From: an uncultured Pelagibacteraceae bacterium
Lineage (GTDB): Bacteria; Pseudomonadota; Alphaproteobacteria; Pelagibacterales; Pelagibacteraceae
Length of the DNA stretch: 57,941 nucleotides
NCBI GenBank assembly: GCA_902595885.1
Contig: CACJRQ010000007.1
Location: 1 to 57,941 of the forward strand
Reading direction: 5' to 3'
The translations under genes and the position numbers were made by a program. Of the stretch, positions 44,265 through 53,411 are shown one piece after another. The stretch's first letter is position 1, and each line of letters starts with the position of its first letter. The notes beneath the pieces were generated by a model. The model ran no database searches. It was given only the letters and a program-made list of their open reading frames with translations, and was not told where the DNA came from.

Positions 44265-45130
44265 TTTTTATTTATCCTTTCGATTTCATTATAAAGTGAA
44301 CTATGATCAGTGTTTCCATGACCATTATCGACAAGGGTTTTATACATTTCTTTCACTAAATTTGAAATAGGTAAATGTGTATTATATGAATTTGCACACT
44401 CTAAAATGTTATTCATATCTTTTAAATGGGTAAAAGTTTTACCTTTTGGAGAAAAATCTTTATCTATCATTCTTTTTCCATGAGTTTGTAAAATTTTACT
44501 ATCCGCCCAACCTCCAGAAAGAGCTTTAATTAATTTTACTGGGTCAGCTCCAGCTTTTTCACATAAAGTTATTGCCTCAGCAACCGCTCCTATGGTGACC
44601 CCTACCACAATTTGATTTGCTAACTTTGAAACTTGTCCACTACCAATTGGTCCAACTAAAGTTGGATTTCCCATAGCTTTTAAAATATTTATAGAATTAT
44701 CAAAGACACTTTGCTCTCCTCCAACCATTATAGCTAATGAAGCTTCCTCAGCTCCAATTGTTCCTCCTGATACCGGTGCGTCTAAATAATTTACATTTTT
44801 TGATTTTAGACTATTTCCATATTTTGTTGCTGTCGTTGGTTTAACCGAACTCATATCAATAACAGTTGATCCAGATTTTAAATTTTCTAATAAATCTGAA
44901 TTACTCATTATTGCATCAACAGCACTATCATCTGTTAACATTGTAATAATAAAGTCATTATCTTTAACAACTTCACCTAATGTATTTGATATTTCAGCGC
45001 CAAACTCTTTCAAAGGTTCTGCTTTCTTAATTGAACGATTGAATACTTTTAGTTTAAAATCTGATTTTAATAAATTTTTAGCCATTGGCAGGCCCATAAG
45101 ACCTGTTCCAATAAAGCCTATTTTCATCAT
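44261..45130 (-). CDS. 3-hydroxyisobutyrate dehydrogenase / tartronate semialdehyde reductase family (GarR-like)
   Basis: 289 residues, beta-hydroxyacid dehydrogenase. Rossmann motif IGFIGTGLMGLPMAKNLL at the N-terminus, substrate motif DAPVSGGTIGAEEASLAI (near residue 118), and the catalytic lysine in GQVSKLANQIVVG (near 169). Tartronate semialdehyde reductase is plausible in a sugar-acid island; MmsB is the main alternative. Overlaps DctM and the SDR by four bases each. Confidence 0.88.
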   Translation of the reverse strand: MMKIGFIGTGLMGLPMAKNLLKSDFKLKVFNRSIKKAEPLKEFGAEISNTLGEVVKDNDFIITMLTDDSAVDAIMSNSDLLENLKSGSTVIDMSSVKPTTATKYGNSLKSKNVNYLDAPVSGGTIGAEEASLAIMVGGEQSVFDNSINILKAMGNPTLVGPIGSGQVSKLANQIVVGVTIGAVAEAITLCEKAGADPVKLIKALSGGWADSKILQTHGKRMIDKDFSPKGKTFTHLKDMNNILECANSYNTHLPISNLVKEMYKTLVDNGHGNTDHSSLYNEIERINKK

Positions 45131-46443
45131 GGTTTCGGTTTAAACTCGTGGAAGTTTTGCGTCATTGCTTCTGGGAAAAACATAACACATGCTAATACAA
45201 TTAACTGAATAACTATAAATGGAGCAAAACCTCTAAAAATATCTGTTAACGATATGTGTGGAGGAGCAACAGATTTTAAATAAAAGGCGGCAGGCCCAAA
45301 CGGTGGACTTAAAAATGAAACTTGCATATTTACACAAAATAATATTCCAAACCAAATTGGATCAAATCCAAGAGCTATAACTATTGGTAAAAATACAGGC
45401 ATTGCCAACAATACAATTCCAACCCAATCCATAAATGCTCCCATAATTAAAAACATAATCTGCATCATGAAAATTAAGTACATTGGTTTCAAATCATAAG
45501 CTAAAATAGTTTCTGCTACATATTTTGGACCTCCTGCAAGAGAATAAGCACCTGCTAAAACTGTGGCACCAAAAGTAATAGTTAAAATAGTTCCTGATGC
45601 TTTGAAAGTTCTTGTTAATGCATCTTTAAATAAAAACCACGTAAGTTCTTTTCTCGCAAAAATTATAATTAATGTAGCAACTACTCCCATACCAGCTGCT
45701 TCTGTAATTCCTGTCATTCCAGAATAAATTGAACCTAATACAATTATTACAATACCAATAGGTGGTAAAAGACCTGGAAGGTATGACATTTTTTGTTTTA
45801 ATGTTAAAGCTGGTTCATCACTTAAAGGTGCTAAATGCGGTTGTAATCTTGTGCGAATTAAAATGTATGTAATAATTAAACCTGAAATCATTAAACCAGG
45901 AACAATAGCTTCTTGGAATAACATCGTAATAGAAGTCTCTGTTGTTAATCCATAAATAATTAAAACAATTGAAGGTGGTATCATTGTTCCCAAAGATCCT
46001 GATGCACAAATAATACCGATCGACATATCCTGATCGTATTTTAATCTCAACATTTGAGGCAGTGCAATCAAACCTAATAAAACTATTTCTCCACCAATAA
46101 TTCCGCTCATCGCCGCCATAATTGTTGCCATGATGGCAGTAACCACTCCTACTCCACCTCTAGTCTTTCTTAACCACGCATTTAAAGCGTCATAAAGATC
46201 TCTTGCGATGTTCGAACGTTCGAGCAAGGAGGCCATAAATATAAATAATGGAACAGATAAAAAGGAATAAGTGACAACAAGAGAATAGTATCTTGAAAGT
46301 AATATGCCTAATGCATGTTCACCTATGTATAAAAATACTAGTACTGCACCCATAAAACCAGATGCAAAACCCATTGGAACACCTATAGATATTAGTAATA
46401 ATAATCCTACTATAAGTATTATAGAAAGTGATCCTATATCCAT
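45127..46443 (-). CDS. dctM: TRAP transporter large membrane subunit (DctM)
   Basis: 438 residues, about twelve membrane segments. Signatures GVPMGFASGFMGAVLVFL, GTMIPPSIVLIIYGLTTETSI (near residue 152) and LSPPFGPAAFYLKSVAPP (near 381-398) identify the large subunit. The ending SPPFGPAAFYLK is the variant seen in the branch that carries larger DctQ proteins. Operon order is P-Q-M. Followed with a four-base overlap by the GarR-like gene. Confidence 0.92.
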   Translation of the reverse strand: MDIGSLSIILIVGLLLLISIGVPMGFASGFMGAVLVFLYIGEHALGILLSRYYSLVVTYSFLSVPLFIFMASLLERSNIARDLYDALNAWLRKTRGGVGVVTAIMATIMAAMSGIIGGEIVLLGLIALPQMLRLKYDQDMSIGIICASGSLGTMIPPSIVLIIYGLTTETSITMLFQEAIVPGLMISGLIITYILIRTRLQPHLAPLSDEPALTLKQKMSYLPGLLPPIGIVIIVLGSIYSGMTGITEAAGMGVVATLIIIFARKELTWFLFKDALTRTFKASGTILTITFGATVLAGAYSLAGGPKYVAETILAYDLKPMYLIFMMQIMFLIMGAFMDWVGIVLLAMPVFLPIVIALGFDPIWFGILFCVNMQVSFLSPPFGPAAFYLKSVAPPHISLTDIFRGFAPFIVIQLIVLACVMFFPEAMTQNFHEFKPKP

Positions 46444-46444
46444 A

Positions 46445-47014
46445 TTATTTTAATTCTTTAGAAGGGTCGTATTGTTTTTCCTTAGGATTTCTCCAATCAA
46501 TAATTAAATTATTTACAGATTGAACAGCAATAAGAAAAACACATAGAAGTGTTAGTGGCTTCATAGTAGCAGGAATTGGTGGATCCCAATAAGTTGCAAA
46601 TCTCTCCCAATTTATAAATGATCTGTATGCATCTTCCATACCCCCATAAATTACAGCTGCTGCAAAAAGAACAATAATTAAAGTACTAATTAGGTCGAAA
46701 ATTCTCTGTGTCGGTCTACTAACCCAATCATACAATAATACTATTCTAATATGGCTTCTTAATCTTGTTGCATATATACCGCCAACTAAATAACAAACAC
46801 CAGCAAGCCATAGACACAGTTCGTTTGCCCACAAAGTTGGTTTAAACAATACATATCTCATAAAAATTTCATACATCATCACAATTACAATTACAGGAAT
46901 TAAATATTTAATTGTGTGACTTAAAAATAAGGAAACTCTATCAATCCAATTTATTGGAAAATCATCTTTACTCGCAACTTTTTGATTTTGTTCTTGTAAT
47001 TCTTTATCTATCAT
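46445..47014 (-). CDS. dctQ: TRAP transporter small membrane subunit (DctQ)
   Basis: 189 residues, four membrane segments; the family phrase EIFMRYVLFKPTLWANELCLWL is split here as MYEIFMRYVLFKPT and WANELCLWLAGV (near residues 48-72). Located one base before dctM and 57 bases after the binding-protein gene, with a hairpin in that gap. Confidence 0.88.
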   Translation of the reverse strand: MIDKELQEQNQKVASKDDFPINWIDRVSLFLSHTIKYLIPVIVIVMMYEIFMRYVLFKPTLWANELCLWLAGVCYLVGGIYATRLRSHIRIVLLYDWVSRPTQRIFDLISTLIIVLFAAAVIYGGMEDAYRSFINWERFATYWDPPIPATMKPLTLLCVFLIAVQSVNNLIIDWRNPKEKQYDPSKELK

Positions 47015-47036
47015 TGAGTAAAAATTTAAATAATTC

Positions 47037-47058
47037 GAAGGGCCTTTGCAGGCCCTTC
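47037..47058 (-). promoter_or_regulatory. Intercistronic hairpin between dctP and dctQ
   Basis: GAAGGGCC (47037-47044) and GGCCCTTC (47051-47058) form an unusually GC-rich 8-pair stem with a 6-base loop, in a region that is otherwise almost all A and T. No U-run directly after it, so it is probably a stabiliser or processing stop after dctP. Confidence 0.72.
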
Positions 47059-47071
47059 AAGATTTTTTTTA

Positions 47072-48088
47072 TTACATGATACCGTTAGCTTTCATATAAG
47101 CTTTGTGTATCTCGATAAGTGCCGCAGCTTCTGGAGACTTAGTCTTCCATTCTTCCCAAGCAGCTAGAGCAGCTTGTCTGAATTTAAGTCTGTCTTCTCT
47201 AGACCAGTCATGAAGAGTAACGCCCATTTCATTTAAAGCTTTAACAGCTTCTGCGTTTTTTCTCTCAACTAAGCTAGTGATAGTTCTTCCAGCAATTTCA
47301 ATACCTGCTTTCATTGCACCTTTTTCATGAGGCTTTAACTTGTTCCATACTTTTGTGTTACAAGCTAAGTGGTCAGCTGGCATAGAGTGGAAACCTGGGT
47401 ATGTAGCATATTTATTTTGCTCATAGTGTCCACCTGCATAGTTAGTAGCTAAAGATGAGTAGTCAGCACCATCAATTAGACCAGTTTGTAAAGCAGTTGG
47501 AACTTCACCAAAGTCCATTACGATTGGCTTAGCACCTAATGCTGTAAAGATCATACTTTCCATCCCTGGAGGTGATCTAAATTTAAAGTCTTTTAATGAA
47601 GCAACATCTGGAATTGGTCTGCTAGATATTAAAGACTCGTGTCCTGGTATCCACCAACCAATTAATGTCATTCCATATTTGTTGTAAAGTGCATCAACAG
47701 CATCTTGAGCTCCTGGGAAATTCAAGAATTCATATTGTTGATATGGGTTATCGTATCCACCCATAACATCACCTGCGAATTGGAATGCTGCATTTTTACC
47801 TGTTTGGTAACCTGCACCAGTCATATCACAATCAATAATTCCAGTTTGTGCAGAGTTAAATACCTCAGCAGATTTACCTGTTACTGATGATGAGTAGAAC
47901 ATTTCTACTTTTAAGCTTCCGCCAGAAAACATTTCAACGTTTTTAGCGAATTGAGCAGCAACTTCACCATTTGGTGAACTAGCTGTAAAGTGTGTTTCAA
48001 TCTTTAAAGTCTTTGCATTTGCAGAGCCAAATAAAGCAACTGAAACAATAGCTACAGCTGCTATAGTTTTAGATATAAGTTTAAACAT
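47072..48088 (-). CDS. dctP: TRAP transporter periplasmic solute-binding protein (DctP)
   Basis: I start at the ATG at 48088, which gives 338 residues with a clean signal peptide ending near residue 25 (LFGSANA|KTLKIE) and has GAGAGGAAG in front; an in-frame ATG 13 codons earlier would add a non-signal tail. Mature features are the family-specific FTASSPNGEVAAQFAKNV start, KDFKFRSPPGMES with the substrate-clamping arginine, and QTGLIDGADYSSLATN. The last segment is characteristic of binders in the large-DctQ branch. The catabolic genes downstream suggest a sugar acid or hydroxy acid ligand. Confidence 0.9.
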   Translation of the reverse strand: MFKLISKTIAAVAIVSVALFGSANAKTLKIETHFTASSPNGEVAAQFAKNVEMFSGGSLKVEMFYSSSVTGKSAEVFNSAQTGIIDCDMTGAGYQTGKNAAFQFAGDVMGGYDNPYQQYEFLNFPGAQDAVDALYNKYGMTLIGWWIPGHESLISSRPIPDVASLKDFKFRSPPGMESMIFTALGAKPIVMDFGEVPTALQTGLIDGADYSSLATNYAGGHYEQNKYATYPGFHSMPADHLACNTKVWNKLKPHEKGAMKAGIEIAGRTITSLVERKNAEAVKALNEMGVTLHDWSREDRLKFRQAALAAWEEWKTKSPEAAALIEIHKAYMKANGIM

Positions 48089-48196
48089 TATCTTCCTCTC
48101 GTTTATGTTTTTTTGAAAGTTAACCATAAATGATTTTTGAGATCAATAATTTCGTTTAACTTTTATATATAGAAATTATATATATTTATTGAACTC

Positions 48197-48211
48197 ACAA
48201 CTTCTAGTTGT
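48197..48211 (-). promoter_or_regulatory. Small hairpin after the D-2-hydroxyacid dehydrogenase gene
   Basis: ACAACT (48197-48202) and AGTTGT (48206-48211) form a perfect stem with a 3-base loop right after the TAG stop. No U-tract. The rest of the 124-base gap to dctP is AT-rich and probably holds the dctP promoter. Confidence 0.4.
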
Positions 48212-48212
48212 T

Positions 48213-49181
48213 CTAAACTACTTCTGAAATAAGAGGTTTTTTATTGAAATAACAATAAATATTATCCACTGCCATCATACTCATGGCCAATCTAGTCTCA
48301 TGAGTCGCACTACCGATATGAGGTAGAACAAAACAGTTATCAAGTTTTAAATATCTTTTATCTAAATTTGGTTCATTATTGAAAACATCTAATCCTGCTG
48401 CATAAATTTTTTTATTTTCTAATGCATCTATCAATGCATCATCATCAATAGTTGATCCTCTTGAAGTATTAATAACTACAGCATGCTTTGGTAGTAAACT
48501 TATTGTTGATGAATTAAGAATATGTTTGGTCTCAGCTGTTGCAGGTGTGTGAATACTTAAAAAATCACACTCTGGTAGCATTGTATTTATATCAGAATAA
48601 TACTTTGCACCATCCTCTAAATCTTCAGAGAGTTTGTTTCTGTTGTAATAAATAATCTTCATGCCAAATGCCTTAGCAGATTTTGCAGCCATTCTACCGA
48701 TACGACCCATGCCAATGATACCTAAAGTTTTCTCTGTAACAGAATTTCCAATCATAAATTTAGTTAAGTCTGGTTTTTGATTTTTCCAATCATCTGCTCT
48801 TACCAAGTTATAAGCTTCACCAATTCTTCTGGATGCAGCTAATATTAAAAGAATTGTAGTTTCGGCTACCGCCTCATTTAATACATTGGGAGTATTAGTT
48901 ACCTTAATTTTTTTTTCTTCAGCAGATTTAATTGAAATATTGTCATAGCCAACACCAACTTGAGCTATTATTTTTAATTTCCCATTTAAATTATTAAAAA
49001 AATTTTCACTAATTTTATCAAAACCTGTTGAAATCATTCCATCATAATCATTAACAATTTTTATTAATTCACTTTCTGGAATGGGTTCGTCTTTTGGATT
49101 AAGTTTTGCTTCAAATTCTTTTTGAAGTTTTTCTTCTGCTAAATCTGAGATTTTTCTAGTAACTAATATTTTTGGCTTCAT
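48213..49181 (-). CDS. D-isomer-specific 2-hydroxyacid dehydrogenase (glyoxylate/hydroxypyruvate reductase type)
   Basis: 322 residues. N-terminal substrate domain ends with KIIAQVGVGYDNI (near residue 75). The NAD-binding motif GIIGMGRIGRMAAKSAKAFG lies near 154-173, the catalytic arginine in NTSRGSTIDDDAL (near 237), a glutamate in FNNEPNL and the histidine in PHIGSATHETR (near 287). Directly behind the IlvD/Edd-family gene with no gap, so it belongs to the sugar-acid island and probably handles a small hydroxy acid or a 2-keto acid product. Confidence 0.9.
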   Translation of the reverse strand: MKPKILVTRKISDLAEEKLQKEFEAKLNPKDEPIPESELIKIVNDYDGMISTGFDKISENFFNNLNGKLKIIAQVGVGYDNISIKSAEEKKIKVTNTPNVLNEAVAETTILLILAASRRIGEAYNLVRADDWKNQKPDLTKFMIGNSVTEKTLGIIGMGRIGRMAAKSAKAFGMKIIYYNRNKLSEDLEDGAKYYSDINTMLPECDFLSIHTPATAETKHILNSSTISLLPKHAVVINTSRGSTIDDDALIDALENKKIYAAGLDVFNNEPNLDKRYLKLDNCFVLPHIGSATHETRLAMSMMAVDNIYCYFNKKPLISEVV

Positions 49182-50966
49182 TTAGTGAGAATCTCTTGGC
49201 AAACCTTTTGTATGTGAAACGTCTAAATATTTACCTCGAGAATTAATGCATGCACCATCATCCAATTGACCAACAGTGTTTCTAAAAATTTCCTGCCAAG
49301 GAGTTTGATTATTTGGTTTAAATACTTTTTTATTTTTTCTTCGTTTTTTAAATTCAGCTTGAGAAATCAACAAATCAACTCTTCTTTTATTTAAGTCTAT
49401 TTTTATTTTGTCGTAAGTTTTAACTATACCTAAATCTCCGCCTACCGCAGACTCTGGTGAAACATGAAGTATTGATGGGCTTTCTGATGTTCCGCTCTGT
49501 CTTCCATCCCCTAAAGTTGGTAGATGTCTTATTCCTTTTTTTAATAATCTGTCTGGTGGTTGCATGTTAACTACTTCGGCTGATCCAGGATAACCTACAG
49601 GTCCACAGCCTCTAATAATTAATAGAGAGTTTTCGTCTATTTTTAGCTTCTTATCATTAAGTCTTTTATGATAATCCTCAGGACCTTCAAAAACTATGGC
49701 TTTACACTCAAAAACATTTGGGTGATTAGGGTTTGATAAATATTGATCTCTAAATTCTTCACTGATTACAGATGTTTTCATGATAGCAGATGAGAAAAAG
49801 TTGCTTTTCAAAACTAAAAAACCAGCTTTTTCAGTCAATGCATCCTTAAATGTTTTAATTACTTTGTTATCTACATCAACTTTCTTTCTTAAATTTTCAC
49901 CTACAGTCTTTCCGGTAACTGTCTTAATCTTTGTATGAATTTTTTTGTTTTTAATTAGTTCTTTCATAACAGCAGGTATTGCTCCAGCTCTATGAAAACT
50001 TTCCATTAAGTATTCTCCTGCAGGTTGGCAATTTACTAATAAAGGAATGTTGTGCCCAAGTTTTTGCCAATCAGAAAGATCAAATTTAATTCCCATGTGT
50101 TTTGCTATAGCACTTAGATGAGCTGTGCAATTACTAGATCCACCAATAGCACTTGCAACAACTACTGCATTTTCAAAAGCTTTACGTGTCATAATTTTTG
50201 ATGGGGTTAAATCTTCATGAACCATTCCAACGATTCTTTTTCCTGTTTCGTAAGAAATTTGTTCTCTTTCTCTATAAGGAGCTGGAATAACAGCACCCCC
50301 TGGTAAAGACATACCTAACGCTTCAGCAACAGAGTTCATTGAAGAAGCTGTTCCCATTGTATTACAATGACCGGCACTTGGTGCAGACGATGCAACCATA
50401 TCCATAAATTCTTCGTATTTAATTTCTCCTTTGGCTAACATCTTTCTTGCTTCCCAAACTACCATTCCTGAACCAGCTAATTTTCCTTTGTAAACTCCAT
50501 CCAACATTGGACCACCTGATAATACTATTGCAGGAATATTTACTGTTGCAGCTGCCATTAAAGCTGCTGGCGTAGTTTTATCACATCCTGTTGTTAGGAT
50601 AACTCCATCAATTGGGTACCCATATAAAACTTCTACTAATGACAAATAAGAAAGATTTCTATCCAACATTGCTGTTGGTCTTTTTCCAGTTTCTTGAATT
50701 GGGTGAGTAGGAAATTCCATTGGAATACCACCTGCTCTTCTAATTCCATCTTTAATTCTTTTGCTTAAAGACATAAAATGCCTATTGCATGGAGAAAGAT
50801 CACTACCGGATTGTGCTATTCCTATAATTGGATTTCCAGATTGTAATTCTTTTCTTGTAAGACCATAATTTAAATATCTTTCCAGATATAAAGCCGTCAT
50901 GTCAGGGTTTTTTGGATTATTGAACCATTGTTGACTTCGGAAACTCTTTTTTCTTTTTTTAGGCAT
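49182..50966 (-). CDS. IlvD/Edd-family sugar-acid dehydratase (L-arabonate/D-xylonate type)
   Basis: 594 residues. [2Fe-2S] cysteines are visible in SDLSPCNRHFM, LTTGCDKTTPAALM and SAGHCNTMGTASSM (near residues 59, 128 and 201). The N-terminal RSQQWFNNPKNPDMTALYLE and the LNYGLTRKELQSG segment match the L-arabonate dehydratase group rather than IlvD. Typical reaction: aldonic acid to 2-keto-3-deoxy acid. It diverges from the UxaA gene across a short gap and precedes the hydroxyacid dehydrogenase. Confidence 0.9.
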   Translation of the reverse strand: MPKKRKKSFRSQQWFNNPKNPDMTALYLERYLNYGLTRKELQSGNPIIGIAQSGSDLSPCNRHFMSLSKRIKDGIRRAGGIPMEFPTHPIQETGKRPTAMLDRNLSYLSLVEVLYGYPIDGVILTTGCDKTTPAALMAAATVNIPAIVLSGGPMLDGVYKGKLAGSGMVVWEARKMLAKGEIKYEEFMDMVASSAPSAGHCNTMGTASSMNSVAEALGMSLPGGAVIPAPYREREQISYETGKRIVGMVHEDLTPSKIMTRKAFENAVVVASAIGGSSNCTAHLSAIAKHMGIKFDLSDWQKLGHNIPLLVNCQPAGEYLMESFHRAGAIPAVMKELIKNKKIHTKIKTVTGKTVGENLRKKVDVDNKVIKTFKDALTEKAGFLVLKSNFFSSAIMKTSVISEEFRDQYLSNPNHPNVFECKAIVFEGPEDYHKRLNDKKLKIDENSLLIIRGCGPVGYPGSAEVVNMQPPDRLLKKGIRHLPTLGDGRQSGTSESPSILHVSPESAVGGDLGIVKTYDKIKIDLNKRRVDLLISQAEFKKRRKNKKVFKPNNQTPWQEIFRNTVGQLDDGACINSRGKYLDVSHTKGLPRDSH

Positions 50967-51012
50967 AATTTAAATAATGGTTTGTTTAAGTTATTGGTTA
51001 TATAATAAATTT

Positions 51013-52518
51013 ATGAATAATCTAATAGTTTTAAACAAGAATGACAATGTGGGCGTTAGCCAATTTATTATTCCTGAAAAAACTAAAATTGAAGGTCATG
51101 AGATCAGCACTATCGATCCAATTCCTTTTGGACACAAAGTTTGTTTAAAAACTATTAAAAAAGGCGATCCGATCATAAAATATGATCAAATTATTGGATT
51201 TGCTTTAGATGATATTAAACCAGGACAACATGTCCATTCACATAATTTAGAATTTAGAGAATTTAAAAGAGATTTTAAAGTTACAAATAAAAAACATGTT
51301 ATTGATGAAAAAGCAGACACCTTCTTTAATGGAATTTTAAGAGATAATGGACAGGTTGCTACTAGAAATTACATTGGAATTGTAAGTACTGTAAATTGCT
51401 CAGCTACTGTTACTAAAATGATAGTTGAGAAGATAAAATATTCTGACATTTTAAAAAATTATCCAAACATTGATGGTATTGTTCCAATTACTCACTCAAC
51501 AGGATGTGGAATGAATACTGAAAGTGAAGGAATGCAAATTTTTCAAAGAACTATAGATGGATTTAAAAATCATCCAAATTTTTCTCATGTATTTGTTATT
51601 GGTTTAGGATGTGAATGTGCACAAGTCAGTTTATTTGATGAGTCTTTAAAGAAACATAACCGTATTCATTTTCTAACAATCCAAGATGAAGGTGGAACAA
51701 AAAAAATAGTCGAAAAAGTGTTATCTCAAATTAAAAATTTGCTTTCAGAAGCTAATAATGTTGAAAGATCTTCACAACCAGTAAGTCATCTAACTTTAGC
51801 TCTTCAATGTGGTGGGTCGGATGGATATTCAGGTATAACAGCAAATCCTGCATTAGGAGTTGCAGCAGATCTTTTGGTTAAAAAAGGTGGAAGTTCAATT
51901 TTATCAGAAACTCCAGAGATTTACGGAGCTGAACATTTATTAATTAATAGAGCGAGCTCACAAGAAACTGCTGATAAACTCATAAAGAGAATTGAATGGT
52001 GGAGACATTATACTTCAATCAATAACAGTTCTATGGATAACAATCCTGCACCAGGAAATAAAAAAGGTGGCCTTACAACTATATTAGAAAAATCCTTAGG
52101 TGCTGTTGCAAAAGGAGGAAACTCTATCCTTCAAGATGTATTGCATTATGCTGAACCTTTAAAAAATAAAGGTTTTAATTTTATGGACTCTCCAGGTTAT
52201 GATCCAGTATCAGTTACAGGTCAAGTTGCATCAGGTGCTAATGTAATTTGTTTTACAACAGGACGGGGATCCTGCTTTGGTTGCAAGCCAGTTCCAAGTT
52301 TAAAACTTTCTACGAACTCAGCGATGTTTGAAAGAATGTCTGAAGACATGGATATTAATTGTGGAACAATTGCTGAAGGAAAAGAAAAAGTTGAAGAAGT
52401 TGGTCAAAAAATATTTGAATTAGTTGTGAATACTGCCTCAGGAAATAAATCAAAAAGCGAAATCAACGGCTACGGTGACGAGGAATTTAATCCTTGGCAA
52501 GTTGGCGTTGTAATGTAA
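51013..52518 (+). CDS. uxaA: Altronate dehydratase family (UxaA) hexonate dehydratase
   Basis: I start at the ATG at 51013 (501 residues); an ATG at 50977 would add a tail of 12 residues and leave only ten bases to the divergent gene. The N-terminal SAF-type domain (residues about 1-90, PFGHKVCLKTI, GFALDDIKPGQHVHSHN) precedes the main UxaA domain: RDNGQVATRNYIGIVSTVNC, THSTGCGMN, LGCECAQVS, GGSDGYSGITANPALG and GYDPVSVTGQVASGANVICF. The FTTGRGSCFGCKPVPSLKL ending matches altronate rather than galactarate dehydratase. Dehydrates altronate-like acids to 2-keto-3-deoxygluconate-type products. Confidence 0.9.
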   Translation: MNNLIVLNKNDNVGVSQFIIPEKTKIEGHEISTIDPIPFGHKVCLKTIKKGDPIIKYDQIIGFALDDIKPGQHVHSHNLEFREFKRDFKVTNKKHVIDEKADTFFNGILRDNGQVATRNYIGIVSTVNCSATVTKMIVEKIKYSDILKNYPNIDGIVPITHSTGCGMNTESEGMQIFQRTIDGFKNHPNFSHVFVIGLGCECAQVSLFDESLKKHNRIHFLTIQDEGGTKKIVEKVLSQIKNLLSEANNVERSSQPVSHLTLALQCGGSDGYSGITANPALGVAADLLVKKGGSSILSETPEIYGAEHLLINRASSQETADKLIKRIEWWRHYTSINNSSMDNNPAPGNKKGGLTTILEKSLGAVAKGGNSILQDVLHYAEPLKNKGFNFMDSPGYDPVSVTGQVASGANVICFTTGRGSCFGCKPVPSLKLSTNSAMFERMSEDMDINCGTIAEGKEKVEEVGQKIFELVVNTASGNKSKSEINGYGDEEFNPWQVGVVM

Positions 52519-52530
52519 TTAACATTTCTT

Positions 52531-53397
52531 GTGCCTCAACAAACATCATTAATTAATGTAATTTTATTAGCTGCTGGCGGTTTTTTCATGTTTGTTTGTA
52601 TGGACTCCATGGCAAAATACCTTGGGACTGTTATGCCAATTACCCAAGCAATTTGGGGAAGATTTTTCTTCCACCTAATTTCTTTAATAATATTTTTTTT
52701 AATTTTTAAACCAAAAGTAAACATAAAAAAAAATTTTAAAGTTCAAATAATAAGATCAACTTTAATGGTTACTGCTACTTCGTTTATGTTTTATTCTTTG
52801 CAGAAATTTGATTTAGTAGATATTTATGTTGTTTTCTTCACAGCTCCTTTAATTGTTTCATTACTTTCTGCATACTTTTTAAAAGATATTTTAACACCTA
52901 AGGGTATAATTTTGATGTTACTTAGTTTTGGATCAATTATTTACTCATTAGGTCCAAGTATGAGGATATTTAGTATTGATTTAATTTTTCCAATAGTTCC
53001 ACCCATTTGTTGGGCTCTATATCAATTTTTTACTAAACTAGTATCAGGTGATAATGATCCTTTTGCCGCTATTTTTTATACTTCTATTCTTGGTGCAATT
53101 ATTTTTAGTATATTTATATTTTTTAATTGGGTTCCATTAGAAAAAAATATCTTCTGGCTATATTTAATATTACTTGGTGCAGCAGGTTTTGTGAGTCATT
53201 CTTTGATTATTTATGCAATCCAGCTGTCTAATTTATCTTTTGTTACAAATTTTCAATATTCTCAATTAGTTTGGTCAACAATTATAAATTTTTTAATATT
53301 TGGTGTACCATTCGATTATAATAAAATTGTTGGTGTGATAGGAATTATAGTTTTTGGTATAATGTTTATTCGAACAGAGGGAACTAAGAAAAGTTAA
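52531..53397 (+). CDS. EamA/DMT-family membrane permease
   Basis: 288 residues, ten predicted membrane segments in two EamA repeats (N-terminal half SMAKYLGTVMPITQAIWGRFF, C-terminal half around PPICWALYQFFTKLVSG). Start is GTG at 52531. It lies 12 bases after uxaA, so it is probably co-expressed; transports an unknown metabolite, perhaps an exporter for a pathway intermediate. Confidence 0.85.
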   Translation: MPQQTSLINVILLAAGGFFMFVCMDSMAKYLGTVMPITQAIWGRFFFHLISLIIFFLIFKPKVNIKKNFKVQIIRSTLMVTATSFMFYSLQKFDLVDIYVVFFTAPLIVSLLSAYFLKDILTPKGIILMLLSFGSIIYSLGPSMRIFSIDLIFPIVPPICWALYQFFTKLVSGDNDPFAAIFYTSILGAIIFSIFIFFNWVPLEKNIFWLYLILLGAAGFVSHSLIIYAIQLSNLSFVTNFQYSQLVWSTIINFLIFGVPFDYNKIVGVIGIIVFGIMFIRTEGTKKS

Positions 53398-53411
53398 TTG
53401 ATGAGATAATT

